A stretch of 64,000 nucleotides of DNA from Bufo bufo. Lineage: Eukaryota > Chordata > Amphibia > Anura > Bufonidae. The stretch spans positions 189,623,921 through 189,687,920 of the forward strand of contig NC_053393.1 of NCBI RefSeq assembly GCF_905171765.1, read 5' to 3'. The notes beneath the pieces were generated by a model that worked only from the letters and a program-made list of their open reading frames with translations, was not told the DNA's origin and ran no database searches. The position numbers and the translations under genes are program-made. Of this stretch, positions 33,237 to 45,179 are shown in pieces (position 1 is the stretch's first letter; every line of letters begins with the position of its first letter).

Positions 33237-36200
33237 GTACCCCTCCCTCTACGAGTGGACTCCGGACACTCAGAGCCCACCTTCTCAGGATGGGACCTAT
33301 GGAAAGCCCTGATGAGACGAGTGGCCTTAATGTCCGTCACTGGGACCCACATCCTCTCCTCAGGACCATAACCCTCCCAATGAACGAGGTACTGGAGAGA
33401 ACCGTGGACAAGACGAGAATCCACAATCCTAGAGACCTGAAATTTAAGATTCCCATCAACCATAATCGGAGCAGGACGCAAAGGCGAGGGTACAATGGGT
33501 TGAACATAAGGTTTCAATAAGGACTTATGAAAAACATTATGGATCTTCCAAGTCTGAGGAAGATCAAGACGGTAGGCAACAGGATTGATGACAGACAGGA
33601 TCTTGTAAGGCCCAATAAACCTAGGACTCAACTTCCAGGAGGGAACCTTCAATTTGATATTCTTGGTAGACAACCACACCAGATCACCAACATTCAGGTC
33701 CGGACCAGGCACACGTCTCTTATCTGCCACACGCTTATATCTCTCACTCATGCTCTTTAGATTATCCTGAATCTTTTGCCAAATAGATGACAAAGACGAG
33801 GAGAATCTGTCCTCATCAGGTAAACCAGAAGACCCCTCTCCCGAGAAAGTCCCAATCTGCGGATGAAACCCATATGCACCAAAAAATGGTGACTTATCAG
33901 AGGACTCCTGACGACGGTTATTTAAAGCAAACTCAGCAAGGGACAAAAAGGAACACCAATCCTCCTGATTCTCCGCCATAAAACAGCGCAGATATGTCTC
34001 CAGATTCTGATTGATGCGCTCTGTCTGGCCATTCGACTGCGGGTGGAAAGCAGAAGAGAATGACAACCGAACCCCCAAGCGAGAACAGAAAGCCTTCCAG
34101 AATCTGGAAACAAACTGCGTGCCCCTATCAGAGACTATGTCTGAAGGAATACCATGCAATTTGACAATGTGGTCAATAAATGCCTGCGCCAGCGTCTTAG
34201 CATTGGGCAAACCAGGAGAAGGGATGAAATGCACCATTTTGCTAAAACGGTCCACCACCACCAGAATCACAGTCTTCCCCGAGGAACGAGGCAGGTCCGT
34301 TATGAAGTCCATGGACAGATGTGTCCTAGGACGGGAAGGAATGGGTAAGGGAAGGAGAGGACCTGATGGCCGTGAATGAGGGACTTTGGCACGAGCGCAA
34401 GTCTCGCAGGCTGCCACAAAACCCTCAACCGACTTACGAAGCGCAGGCCACCAGAATCTCCGAGCGATGAGATCCAGTGTGGCTCTTGCCCCCGGGTGCC
34501 CAGCAAGGACTGTATCGTGGTGTTCCTTAAAAATCTTGTGTCTCAAAGCGAAAAGCACAAACAACCTCCCAGGAGGACAAATATCAGGAGCCTCTGACTG
34601 GGCTGCCTGCACCTCTGCCTCCAATTCAGGAAAAAGAGCAGAGACCACCACACCTTCAGCCAAAATGGGACCCGGGTCTTCAAAATTCCCACCTCCCGGA
34701 AAACAACGTGACAGGGCATCTGCCTTCACATTCTTAACCCCAGGGCGGAACGTGACAACAAAATTAAACCTTGAAAAGAACAAAGACCATCTGGCCTGTC
34801 TCGGGTTCAGACGCTTGGCTGACTCCAAGTAGGCCAGATTTTTATGGTCAGTAAACACGGTAATACGGTGTCTGGCTCCCTCTAGCCAATGGCGCAATTC
34901 CTCAAAAGCCAACTTGATGGCCAACAATTCCCTATCTCCCACATCGTAATTTCTCTCTGCGGAGGAGAGTTTCTTCGAGAAAAAGGCACACGGTCGCCAT
35001 TTGGCAGGAGAGGAACCCTGAAACAAGACCGCACCCACACCTACCTCAGAAGCATCAACCTCAACTATGAAGGGTAAAGAAATATTAGGTTGTACCAGGA
35101 TGGGAGCGGAAGCAAAACTCTCCTTGATATTAGAAAAGGCCTTACGCGCCTCTACCGACCAGGAAGAAAAATCTACCCCCTTTCTGGTCATATCAGTGAG
35201 TGGTTTAACAACAGAGGAATAATTCAAAATAAACTTCCTGTAATAATTGGCAAAGCCCAAAAAACGCATCAGCGCCTTCTGATTCTCAGGAAGCTCCCAC
35301 TCAATCACAGCGCGGACCTTCTCGGGGTCCATGCGAAAACCAGAAGCGGAGAGAAGAAACCCCAGAAATTGAATTTCTGGAACCGCAAACACACATTTTT
35401 CCAGTTTCGCGTATAATTTATTCTCCCGCAGGATGAGCAAGACCTGACGTAAGTGTTCCTTATGAGTTTTGAAATCAGGAGAAAAAATCTAAATGTCATC
35501 CAAATCCACTAATACAAATTTTCCCATTAAATGATAAAAAATGCTGTTCACGAAATGCTGAAAAACGGCTGGGGCATTCATCAAACCAAAAGGCATAACC
35601 AAATTCTCAAAATGGCCCTCAGGGGTATTGAAGGCCGTCTTCCATTCGTCTCCTTCTCTGACCCTGACCAGGTTGTATGCCCCTCTTAGGTCTAATTTGG
35701 AAAAGACTTTAGCCCCAACAACCTGGTTAAACAGGTCCGGGATCAGAGGAAGCGGATAAGGGTCACGAATAGTGATACTGTTCAGCTCCCTGAAATCCAG
35801 ACAAGGTCTTAAAGAACCATCTTTTTTCTTAACAAAGAAAAAACCAGCGGCAACAGGTGACTTCGAGGGTCGTATGTGTCCTTTTCTCAGACTCTCAGAG
35901 ATATAAGCACGCATAGCGACCCTCTCAGGTTGGGAAAGATTGTATAAACGAGATTTAGGCAGCTTGGCGCCTGGGATGAGATTAATTCGTCAATCGTACT
36001 CCCTGTGCGGGGGCAAATCCTGAACTCCACTCTCAGAGAAGACATCCGAAAATTCAGAGAGGAAAGGTGGTACAGTCTTAGTAGAAACCTCAGAAACAGA
36101 TGTCGTGAGGCAATTCTCTCTGCAAAAGTCACTCCAACCATTTATTTGCCTCGCTTGCCAATCAATGGTGGGGTTATGTTTAGTGAGCCAGGGTAGCCCC

Positions 36201-37451
36201 AACACTAGAGAAGTAGGCAAACCGCTAAGGACGAAACATGACACATCCTCAACATGAGCATCACTCACAGTTAAACGGATATTGTGAACTATGCCCTTTA
36301 ATGATTTCTGAGAAAGTGGAGCCGAATCAATAGCAAAAACAGGAATATCCTTTCCCAAAGTGCATACCTGGAAACCATGAGTTATTGCAAATTGACTATC
36401 AATGAGATTGACAGCTGCTCCACTATCCACAAAAATCTCACAAAAAATGCTTTTGCTCTCTAGCGCCACCCTAGCAGGCAGGACAAAACGGGAACTACAA
36501 GCAAACGGAAAACCTTCAATTTCCGCCTCAACCCTGCCAATAGTAACAGACGGAACATTTTTAAAAGATTTTTTCCCTCTTGTCTCTTTATTACTCCCAG
36601 AAAACTGCCTGTATCTCCTAGAAGGACAAACATTTGCCAAATGATTTATACCTCCACAACAAAAACAAACCCTCCCATGCGGGCTGAATCTTCTATTGTC
36701 AGAGGCAATCAACCCCAGCTGCATGGGCTCCTGCTCAGAAGGGGCTGACAGCGACTGAGACCTCTGCGCACAGAATGAGACCGCTGCACTGTCCCGGGAC
36801 TGAGTATGACAGGAAGGAGAGATCTCTGCTCTCTCTAAGACGCCTGTCAATACGAACGGCCTGAGACATAGCAGAATCCAAGGAGGTAGGTCTCTCATGA
36901 AAGGCAAATGCATCTTTCAATCCTTCTGAAAGACCATGGCAAAATTGACTTCGGAGTGCAGCATCATTCCAACCAGTATCAGCTGCCCATCTCCGACATT
37001 CTGAGCAGTATGTCTCTGCGGATTGTTTACCCTGGCATAACAGACGTAGTCTAGACTCAGCCAGAGCAATACGATCCGGATCATCATATATCTGACCCAG
37101 GGCTAAAAAGAATTCATCCACTGAACGGAGGGGCCGTGCCCCCTCCGGCAGCGAAAAGGCCCAGGACTGAGCGTTACCCCTGAGCAGCGATATAATGATC
37201 CCCACCCTCCGTTCCTCATCACCAGAGGAATGGGGAAGAAGGCGAAAATGGAGTTTGCAAGCCTCTCTAAAACGCACAAAATTCTCACTACCCCCGGAGA
37301 ACGTATCCGGGAGCGAGATCTTAGGCTCAGAACAAACTCCATGAACGCAAGCTGAACCGGTCACTTGAAACTGAGAAAAAGTCTTACGGAGATCAGCTAC
37401 CTCCAATGAAAGACCCTGGAAGCGTTCAGCCAAAAGTGAAACCGGATCCAT
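33179..37451 (-). pseudogene. Gypsy gag-pol polyprotein, three visible lesions
   Basis: In order on the minus strand: gag from MDPVSLLAERF (37451), a nucleocapsid CCHC-type knuckle (CFCCGGINHLANVC), protease (DSGAAVNLIDSQ), RT (35914-35489 and on), RNase H (VEVDASEVGVGAVLF, TDHKNLAYLE), integrase with HHCC finger (HHDTVLAGHP, CETCARAK) and DDE core (SMDFITDLP, SDRGTQF, HPQSNGQTE), and a chromodomain (LVHWEGYGPEERMWVP). Lesions: a frameshift in gag within an AG-repeat near 36835, a TGA at 35990-35992 between protease and RT, and a TAG at 35489-35491 right after the RT Asp-Asp motif. The frame runs through the purine tract and ends about 58 bases inside the LTR. Single gag-pol organisation and the chromodomain place it among vertebrate chromovirus-like Gypsy elements. 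Confidence 0.93.
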
Positions 37452-37478
37452 TCTTGAGACGGTTTCGGCGGCTTATAA

Positions 37479-38013
37479 TGTCACGGATGGTGTACAGGAA
37501 ACAAGACAATGCAAAATAATCTATGACTCACTGGATCCACAACTAGGGAACAAAAGGGAGACCCCTGCATGAGACCTGGCACACTCTTTTTGACTGCTCA
37601 GCCTATGCGAACACCCCAAGGTGGATGTTCGCATATCCACGTACCTCGACTATCTAACACCTGAAGACCCTACAATAGTGAGGGGACACGACCACCGGCT
37701 CCCTACACTAGAAACGGAGGGAGTCAGGGTCAACTGAGATCCAGCAAACAGAAAATCATAAATAAATAAACGAACAGCACTTATCTTGCAGAAGACTGGG
37801 AAATAGGAACAGCATGCACACACACTCCAGGAAGTTGTATAAGCCGCACACTAATGCATCATGGGGAGGAATTTAAAGGGATGCAATCAGTCCAACTGCA
37901 TGATAGCTGAGAGAGGCTAACGAGATGAGGAACTGAAAACCAAAACAAAGAAAACTCAAGGAGGAGGTTCTGAAAGGCTTCTGTCAGAGCTTCTCAGCTG
38001 TCTGGTTGTGACA
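37479..38013 (-). repeat. Gypsy 5' LTR
   Basis: 535 bp, nearly identical to 32701-33236. The internal region begins next to it with TTATAAGCCGCCGAAACC on the minus strand, the position of the primer binding site; I did not assign the tRNA. Confidence 0.95.
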
Positions 38014-39508
38014 TATAGCGTCCCTGGCCGTGCTTACTGGTACACGTATCTATGGTTAGGTGGACCTTGCCACAGATGGCGTTGCGCAGTGCACACTTGA
38101 TTTTATCGCATAGTTGGTTGTGCAGGGAAGGCACGGCTCTCTTGGAGAAGTAGTGCCGGCTGGGAACAACATATTGTGGGACAGCAAGCGACATGAGCTG
38201 TTTGAAGCTGTCTGTGTCCACCAGCCTAAATGACAGCATTTCATAGGCCAGTAGTTTAGAAATGCTGGCATTCAGGGCCAGGGATCGAGGGTGGATAGGT
38301 GGGAATTTACGCTTTCTCTCAAATGTTTGTGAGATGGAGAGCTGAACGCTGCCGTGTGACATGGTTGAGATGCTTGGTGACGCAGGTGGTGGTGTTGGTG
38401 GTACATCCCATGTTTGCTGGGCGGCAGGTGCCAACGTTCCTCCAGAGGCGGAGGACGAGGCGACAGCAGCAGAAGAGGCCGGGGCGGCAGCAGCAGAAGA
38501 GGTAGCAGGGGGAGCCTGAGTGAGTTCCTTGTTTTTAAGGTGTTTACCTCACTGCAGTTCATGCTTTGCATGCAGGTGCCTGGTCATGCAGGTTGTGCTA
38601 AGGTTCAGAACGTTAATGCCTCGCTTCAGGCTCTGATGGCACAGCGTGCAAACCACTCGGGTCTTGTCGTCAGCACATTGTGTGAAGAAGGGCCATGCCA
38701 TGGAACTCCTTGAAGCTGCCTTTGGGGTGCTCCGTCCCAGATGGCAGCAGTCAGTAGCAGGCGGAGTCTCTTGGCGGCGGGTGTTCTGCTTTTGCCCACT
38801 GCTCCCTCTTTTGCTACGCTGTTGGCTCGGTCTCACCACTGCCTCTTCCTCCGAACTGTGAAAGTCAGTGGCACGACCTTCATTCCATGTGGGGTCTAGG
38901 ACCTCATCATCCCCTGCATTGTCTTCCACCCAGTCTTGATCCCTGACCTCCTGTTCAGTCTGCACACTGCAGAAAGACGCAGCAGTTGGCACCTGTGTTT
39001 CGTCATCATCATCAGAGACGTGCTGAGGTGGTATTCCCATGTCCTCATCATCAGGAAACATAAGTGGTTGGGGAAGGGCTAGGTGGATGCCCTTGGGAAA
39101 CCCTGCCAGCAGAGTCTTCAAACAGCATAGAGACTGCTGCATAACTTGAGGGTCAGACAGTTTCCCTGGTATGCATGGGGGTGATGTAAAAGACTGATGG
39201 GCTTGGATTTAAGGCGCCATCTGTGCGCTTTCTGCAGAAGACTGAGTGGGAGATAATGTGAACGTGCTGGATCCACTGTCGGCCACCCAATTGACTAATG
39301 CCTGTACCTGCTCAGGCCTTACCATCCTTAGAACGGCATTGGGCCCCACCAAATATGGCTGTAAATTCTGGCGGCTACTGGGACCTGAGGTAGTTGGTAC
39401 ACTAGGACGTGTGGCTGTGGCAGAACGGCCACGTCCTCTCCCAGCACCAGAGGGTCCACTAACACCACCACGACCATGTCCGCGTCCCTTAATAGATGTT
39501 TTCCTCAT
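38014..39508 (-). pseudogene. hAT transposase copy 2, N-terminal half
   Basis: It starts at 39508 (MRKTSIKGRGHGRGGVSG), parallel to the Arg-Gly-rich start of copy 1. A stop at 39209 and shifts near 39150 and 38550 break it into frames 39508-39209, 39142-38549 and 38434-37994. The BED-type finger is preserved (CTLCHQSLKRGINVL, then TRHLHAKH), as is the following Pro-rich linker. The DTWTS block of copy 1 reads DTCTS here. It joins the C-terminal half across the Gypsy element at the duplicated TATAG. Confidence 0.88.
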
Positions 39509-39629
39509 TGTTACCGTTCACCACAATAAGAAAAATATTATTTGGCCCAATGTATTGAATTCAAATTCATGCTTTTTTTTACAGACACCTAACACTATCT
39601 GGCTATCTATTTAGGTACCGTTTTACACT

Positions 39630-40880
39630 AATACAGGCACAGCAGTAATGACAGATTTAGCTAAATATAAATTTGAGGCCTATTATTTAGGCGCTGGGTG
39701 ACAGGTATACGTTTACGGACAGAATTAGACTTGGATATGCACAGTAGCGTATGTGTGAAGTTATTGAGAATGACCCTATCAGCACCTTGAATCTAATATA
39801 CCCTTTTATGGATAGATTTATAGTAGGCCTGATACAGCAGAAACCACTAATTTAGGAAATTGCTAGGTTGGGAATTGTATTTCAACCCAGAACAAAAACT
39901 GTGCTTTGACGGACACAATATAGCTTGACTAGCTACAGCAATAACCACAGATTTAGCTGAATATGAATTTGAGGCCTATTATTTAGGCGCTGGGTGACAG
40001 GTATACGTTTACGGACAGAATTAGACTTGGATATGCACAGTAGCGTGTGTGTGAAGTTATTGAGAATGACCCTATCAGCACCTTGAATCTAATATACCCT
40101 TTTAGGGATAGATTTAAAGTAGGCCTGATACAGCAGAAACCACTAATTTAGGAAATTGCTAGGTTGTGAATTGTATTTCAACCCAGAAAAAAAAAACTGT
40201 GCTTTGACGGACACAATATAACTTGACCAGCTACACCAATAACCACATATTTAGCTGAATATAAATTTGAGGCCTATTATTTAGGCGCTGGGTGACAGGT
40301 ATACGTTTACGGACAGGATTAGACTTGGATATGCAGAGTAGTGTGTGTGTGAATTTATTGAGAATGACCCTATCAGCACCTTGAATCTAATATACCCTTT
40401 TAGGGATAGATTTAAAGTAGGCCTGATACAGCAGAAACCACTAATTTAGGAAATTGCTAGGTTGGGAATTGTATTTCAACCCAGAACAAAAACTGTGCTT
40501 TGACGGACACAAAATAACTTGACCAGCTACAGCAATAACCACAGACTTAGCTGAATATAAATTTGAGGCCTATTATTTAGGCGCTGGGTGACAGGTAAAC
40601 GTTTACAGACAGAATTAGACTTGGAAATGCACAGTAGCGTGTGTGTGAAGTTATTGAGAATGACCCTATCAGCACCTTGAATCTAATATACCCTTTTAAT
40701 GAATAGATTTAAAGTAGCCCTGATACAGCAGAAACAACTAATTTAGGAAATTGCTAAGTTGGGTATTGTATTTCAACCCAGAACAAAAATATATCCTTTG
40801 CCAGACAGCAAACAGAATTACAATTGGCTGGCCACAGCTGAAACACCAGATTTAGGGTACTGCTATTTTGGCAATTGTAT
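39630..40880. repeat. About 297-bp tandem array of hAT copy 2
   Basis: GCGCTGGGTGACAGGTATAC recurs at 39691, 39987, 40285 and 40581, a period of 296-298 bp over about four copies, with a decayed final copy. No coding potential. Confidence 0.92.
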
Positions 40881-40889
40881 TTCACCCCT

Positions 40890-42874
40890 CAATAAAATAG
40901 CAAGCACAGCCAAGCCCCTGATGTAGGATATAGCAAAAAAATAACCACACTATTGATGGTTAAATCGACTTGGTGACATCTTGCCCCTGATGTAGGATAT
41001 AGCAAAAAAATAGCCACACTATTGATAGTTAAATGGACTTGGTAACAGCTTGCCCCTGATGTAGGATATAGCCAAAAAATATCCACACTATTGATGGTTA
41101 AATAGACTTGGTGACAGCTTTCCCCTGATGTAGGATATCGCAAAAAAATAACCACACTATTGATGGTTAAATGGACTTCGTGGCAGCTTGCCCCTGATGT
41201 AGGATATAGCCAAAAAATAACCACACTATTAATGGTTAAATGGACTTTGTGACAGCTTGCCCCTGATGTAGGATATAGCAAAAAAATAAAAACACTATTG
41301 ATGGTTAAATGGACTTGGTAACAGCTTGCCCCTGATGTAGGATATAGCCAAAAAATATCCACACTATTGATGGTTAAATGGACTTGGTGACAGCTTTCCC
41401 CTGATGTAGGATATCGCAAAAAAATAACCACACTATTGATGGTTAAATGGACTTCGTGGCAGCTTGCCCCTGATGTAGGATATAGCCAAAAAATAACCAC
41501 ACTATTGATGGTTAAATGGACTTTGTGACAGCTTGCCCCTGATGTAGGATATAGCAAAAAAATAGCCACACTATTGATGGTTAAATGGACTTGGTAACAG
41601 CTTGCCCCTGATGTAGGATATAGCCAAAAAATATCCACACTATTGATGGTTAAATGGACTTGGTGACAGCTTGCCCCTGATGTAGGATATAGCCAAAAAA
41701 TATCCACACTATTGATGGTTAAATGGACTTGGTGACAGCTTGCCCATGATGTAGGATATCGCAAAAAAATAACCACACTATTGATGGTTAAATGGACTTC
41801 GTGGCAGCTTGCCCCTGATGTAGGATATAGCCAAAAAATAACCACACTATTGATGGTTAAATGGACTTTGTGACAGCTTGCCCCTGATGTAGGATATAGC
41901 AAAAAAATAACCACACTATTGATGGTTAAATGGACTTTGTGACAGCTTGCCCCTGATGTAGGATATAGCAAAAAAATAGCCACACTATTGATGGTTAAAT
42001 GGACTTGGTGACAGCTTGCCCCTGATGTAGGATATCTCAAAAAAATAACCACACTATTGATGGTTAAATGGACGTCGTGGCAGCTTGCCCCTGATGTAGG
42101 ATATAGCCAAAAAATAACCACAATATTGATGGTTAAATGGACTTTGTGACAGCTTGCCCCTGATGTAGGATATAGCAAAAAAATAACCACACTATTGATG
42201 GTTAAATGGACTTGGTGGCAGCCTGCCCCTGATGTAGGATATAGCCCAAAAATAACCACACTATTGATGGTTAAATGGACTTGGTGACAGCTTGCCCCTG
42301 ATGTAGGATATAGCCCAAAAATAACCATACTATTGATGGTTAAATGGACTTGGTGACAGCTTGCCCCTGATGTAGGATATAGCCAAAAAATAACCACACT
42401 ATTGATGGTTAAATGGACTTGGTGGCAGCTTGCCCCTGATGTAGGATATAGCCAAAAAATAACCACACTATTGATGGTTAAATGGACTTGGTGACAGCTT
42501 GCCCCTGATGTAGTATATAGCAAAACAATAACCACACTATTGATGGTTAAATGGACTTGGTGGCAGCTTGCCCCTGATGTAGGAGTTAGCTAAAAAATAA
42601 CCACACTATTGATGGTTAAATGGACGTCGTGGCAGCTTGCCCCTGATGTAGGATATAGCCAAAAAATAACCACACTATTGATGGTTAAATGGACTTTGTG
42701 ACAGCTTGCCCCTGATGTAGGATATAGCAAAAAAATAACCACACTATTGATGGTTAAATGGACTTGGTGGCAGCCTGCCCCTGATGTAGGATATAGCCCA
42801 AAAATAACCACACTATTGATGGTTAAATGGACTTGGTGACAGCTTGCCCCTGATGTAGGATATAGCCCAAAAAT
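40890..42874. repeat. 69-bp tandem array of hAT copy 2, about 29 units
   Basis: TTGCCCCTGATGTAGGATAT recurs every 69 bases, each with CACACTATTGATGGTTAAAT. Since 69 is 23 codons, one minus-strand frame stays open for 548 codons (40889-42535) reading repeats of TSGASCHQVHLTINSVVIF. I treat this as a repeat translation, not a gene. Confidence 0.93.
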
Positions 42875-43280
42875 ATGGGTTTGTTTTGTTTTTTCAGCCT
42901 AATGATGGCTTGCTTCACTGATAGTGACTGCTCTTTGGATCTCATTTTAAGAGTTGACAGCAACAGATTCCAAATGCAACTTGAAATGAACTCTGGACCT
43001 TTTATCTGTTCATTGGGATAATGAAGGAATAACACACACCTGGCCATGGAACAGCTGAGAAGCCATTACTTTTGGTCCCTTAACAAGTGGGAAGCACATA
43101 TGCAAACTGTTTTAATTCCTACACCGTTCACCTGAATTGGATGTAAATACCCTCAAATTAAAGCTGACAATCTGCAGTTACAGCACATCTTGTTCGTTTA
43201 ATTTCAAATCCATTGTGGTGGTGTATAGAGCCAAAAATGTTAGAATTGTGTTGACGTCCCAATATTTATGGACCTGACTG
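42875..43280 (-). mobile_element. Tc1 element fragment, 5' end only
   Basis: On the minus strand it starts at the terminus CAGTCAGGTCCATAAATATT (43280) with TA outside (43281-43282). It continues through the leader into the first 24 codons of a Tc1 transposase (MRSKEQSLSVKQAIIRLKKQ). It is cut at 42875, where the 69-bp hAT array begins. This is a different Tc1 family from the others in the window. Confidence 0.85.
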
Positions 43281-43282
43281 TA

Positions 43283-44565
43283 ATAGTGACTATATTCGAT
43301 GCTCTCGTTAAGGCCAAAGGGGGAAAGTGTATTGAACTGGTAGATCCAGTACATTTCTCGTCTACACAGCTGGGAGTAAGATTTTAGAATCGGATCTATA
43401 GGGGTTATTATAAGTCCTGTATGATCACCAGCATGTGCTTCAGAGAAATGTCTCTACACCCCATGATTAAGATACTGTCTTTGGATGTTAGAACGGTGAT
43501 TGTTGAGTCTTTCCCTTAATGTTTGTGTTGTTCTGCCAATATATTGTAGGCCACAGGGGCACTCCAGCATATAGATAATGTCTCTAGAGTTGCAGTTCAT
43601 GTGGTGTTTCAGGGGAATGGATTGTCTAGCATTGGAGAAAGTGACTATATTTAAATTATCAGAGATGTTCCGGCAACACAGGCAGCATTTGTACCCACAT
43701 CTAAAGTATCCCCTAGGTGGACTTATAGATTTTTCAATTTTTTGCCAGCATTCTGAGTGGTTAGTTTAGGACAAGAGGGTGCTAAAAGATTTTTAAAGGT
43801 GTGCACTCGTCGGAACGTGATACCAGGTTTCTTTGGAACCATATTAGCAATAATGGGGTCTTGATAAAGGATGGATCAGTGTTTTTGAAATATCATTTTT
43901 ATGCAGTTATGGAGCGAATTGTACCTAGTGTAAAAGTTAAACTGTATGTTGTGAGGTTTGGTTTGGAGAGTAGTAGTGTTGGGTTTCAAGCAATCCGCCT
44001 GACTCTCCTTTGAGATCCGGGACCTTGAATCGCATATAAGATTTGTGGGATACCCCTTATCCCTAATTTTTTTTTTGCAATAGGTCTAGTTAATCAGTCA
44101 AGGTCTTATTGTCTGAACAGTTTCTATGGACCCTTCTCATCTGTCTGTAGGGGATGTTCTTCCATTTTTGAAAATTGCAACTACAAAAGTCATGGTAGCT
44201 ATTGGCATCAACTTCCTTAAAATGTGTACTGGTCATGATCCGATTCCCGTTTGTCTGCAGGTTAAAGTCTAAATAGACAACAGAATTCGGATCAGAGTGG
44301 GCTGTGAATGTTAAGTTACAGTTGTTCTGGTTTAATTGCTGGATAAATGTGGAGAGGGAGGACTGGTCCCCTTTCCATAAGAAAATAATATCGTCGATAA
44401 ACTGTTTATAAAAGATGATATTTTCATGCTCAAGGAGACCCTCTTGACTTTCGAAGGCTCCCATGAACAAATTGGCATATGACGGAGCAAACTTTGCTCC
44501 CATAGCAGTTCTGCATGTTTGAAGGTAGAATTTACCCTGATATTTGAAATAATTATGAGTTAGTA
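43283..44565 (-). pseudogene. Penelope-like RT C-terminal half and GIY-YIG nuclease
   Basis: 44565-44090 carries RT palm motifs: AMGAKFAPSYANLFMGAFE, then FIDDIIFLW with the catalytic Asp pair. After frameshifts, about 43700-43285 encodes a Cys-rich linker, then ECPCGLQYIGRTTQTLRERL, the YIG part of a GIY-YIG endonuclease, with an internal stop after LNHGV, and finally FNTLSPFGLNESI near the end. RT plus C-terminal GIY-YIG nuclease is the hallmark of canonical Penelope-like elements; the nuclease nicks target DNA to prime reverse transcription. The copy is too broken to function. Confidence 0.88.
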
Positions 44566-44715
44566 TACACTCACCTAAAGAATTATTAGGAACACCTGTT
44601 CTATTTCTCATTAATGCAATTATCTAGTCAACCAATCACATGGCAGTTGCTTCAATGCATTTAGGGGTGTGGTCCTGGTCAAGACAATCTCCTGAACTCC
44701 AAACTGAATGTCAGA

Positions 44716-44891
44716 ATGGGAAAGAAAGGTGATTTAAGCCATTTTGAGCGTGGCATGGTTGTTGGTGCCAGATGGGCCGGTCTGAGTATTTCACAATCTG
44801 CTCAGTTACTGGGATTTTCACGCACAACCATTTCTAGGGTTTGCAAAGAATGGTGTGAAAAGGGAAGACCCCACCGGGTACCACTCATCTC
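44716..44891 (+). pseudogene. Tc1 transposase N-terminal fragment
   Basis: From ATG at 44716: MGKKGDLSHFERGMVVGARW, then SISQSAQLLGFSRTTISRV, a helix-turn-helix DNA-binding domain. The frame is cut by hAT copy 1 after about 58 codons. Open-frame continuation beyond 44891 reads into hAT sequence and is not part of this gene. Confidence 0.85.
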
Positions 44892-45020
44892 TAGAGTTGA
44901 GCGAACACCTGGATGTTCGGGTTCGACGAGTTCGGCCGAACTTTCGAAAAATGTTCGGGTTCGGGATCCGAACTCGACCCGAACTTCATCCCGAACCCGA
45001 ACCCCATAGAAGTCAATGGG
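44892..45020. promoter_or_regulatory. Left subterminal GTTCGGG/CCCGAAC cluster of hAT copy 1
   Basis: Within about 120 bases the words GTTCGGG, GTTCGG and CCCGAAC recur at least seven times in both orientations, including palindromic GTTCGGCCGAAC. Equivalent clusters lie at the right end (55248-55350), at 21181-21285 and at about 605-700. Clusters of short motifs inside the TIRs are transposase binding sites in Ac-type hAT elements, so I infer the same role here. Confidence 0.6.
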
Positions 45021-45179
45021 GACCCGAACTTTTGGGCACTAAAAAGGCTGTAAAACACACCCGGAAAGGGCTAGAGGGCTGCAAAAGGCAGCAAAATGTA
45101 GTTAAATCCCCTGCAAACAAATGTAGATAGGGAAATGATGAGTTAACATAAAATAAATAAAAATTAAACAATATTAATT

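Larger units (their letters stand above)
32701..38013 (-). mobile_element. Chromodomain Gypsy LTR retrotransposon, nearly complete
   Basis: Two LTRs (536 and 535 bp) flank gag-pol on the minus strand. The 5-bp target duplication TATAG lies at 32696-32700 and 38014-38018, and the flanks rejoin exactly as in hAT copy 1. A purine tract (AGAGGGAGGGGTAC on the minus strand) precedes the 3' LTR. By eye the LTRs differ at about seven substitutions and one indel, so the insertion is recent. The coding region has two stops and one frameshift. Confidence 0.95.
21181..42874 (-). mobile_element. Giant hAT element, copy 2 (right end missing)
   Basis: The left terminus is TAGAGTTGAGCGAACAC at 21181, preceded by GCCATCAT (21173-21180) as the expected 8-bp target duplication. 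Order: CCCGAAC-rich subterminal zone, 141-bp array, piggyBac insertion, minus-strand transposase C-terminal half, Gypsy insertion, transposase N-terminal half, 297-bp array, 69-bp array. The right terminal repeat and second target copy are absent; the 69-bp array stops abruptly against a Tc1 fragment. Without the two insertions it would be about 12 kb. Confidence 0.85.

Noticed and set aside
40889..42535. 548-codon minus-strand open frame
   Set aside because: It is a translation of the 69-bp satellite; no start context, conserved domain or codon bias supports a gene.
42890..42910. AATGATGGC as the missing target duplication of hAT copy 2
   Set aside because: It is in the wrong orientation relative to GCCATCAT at 21173 and is part of a Tc1 transposase start codon region.
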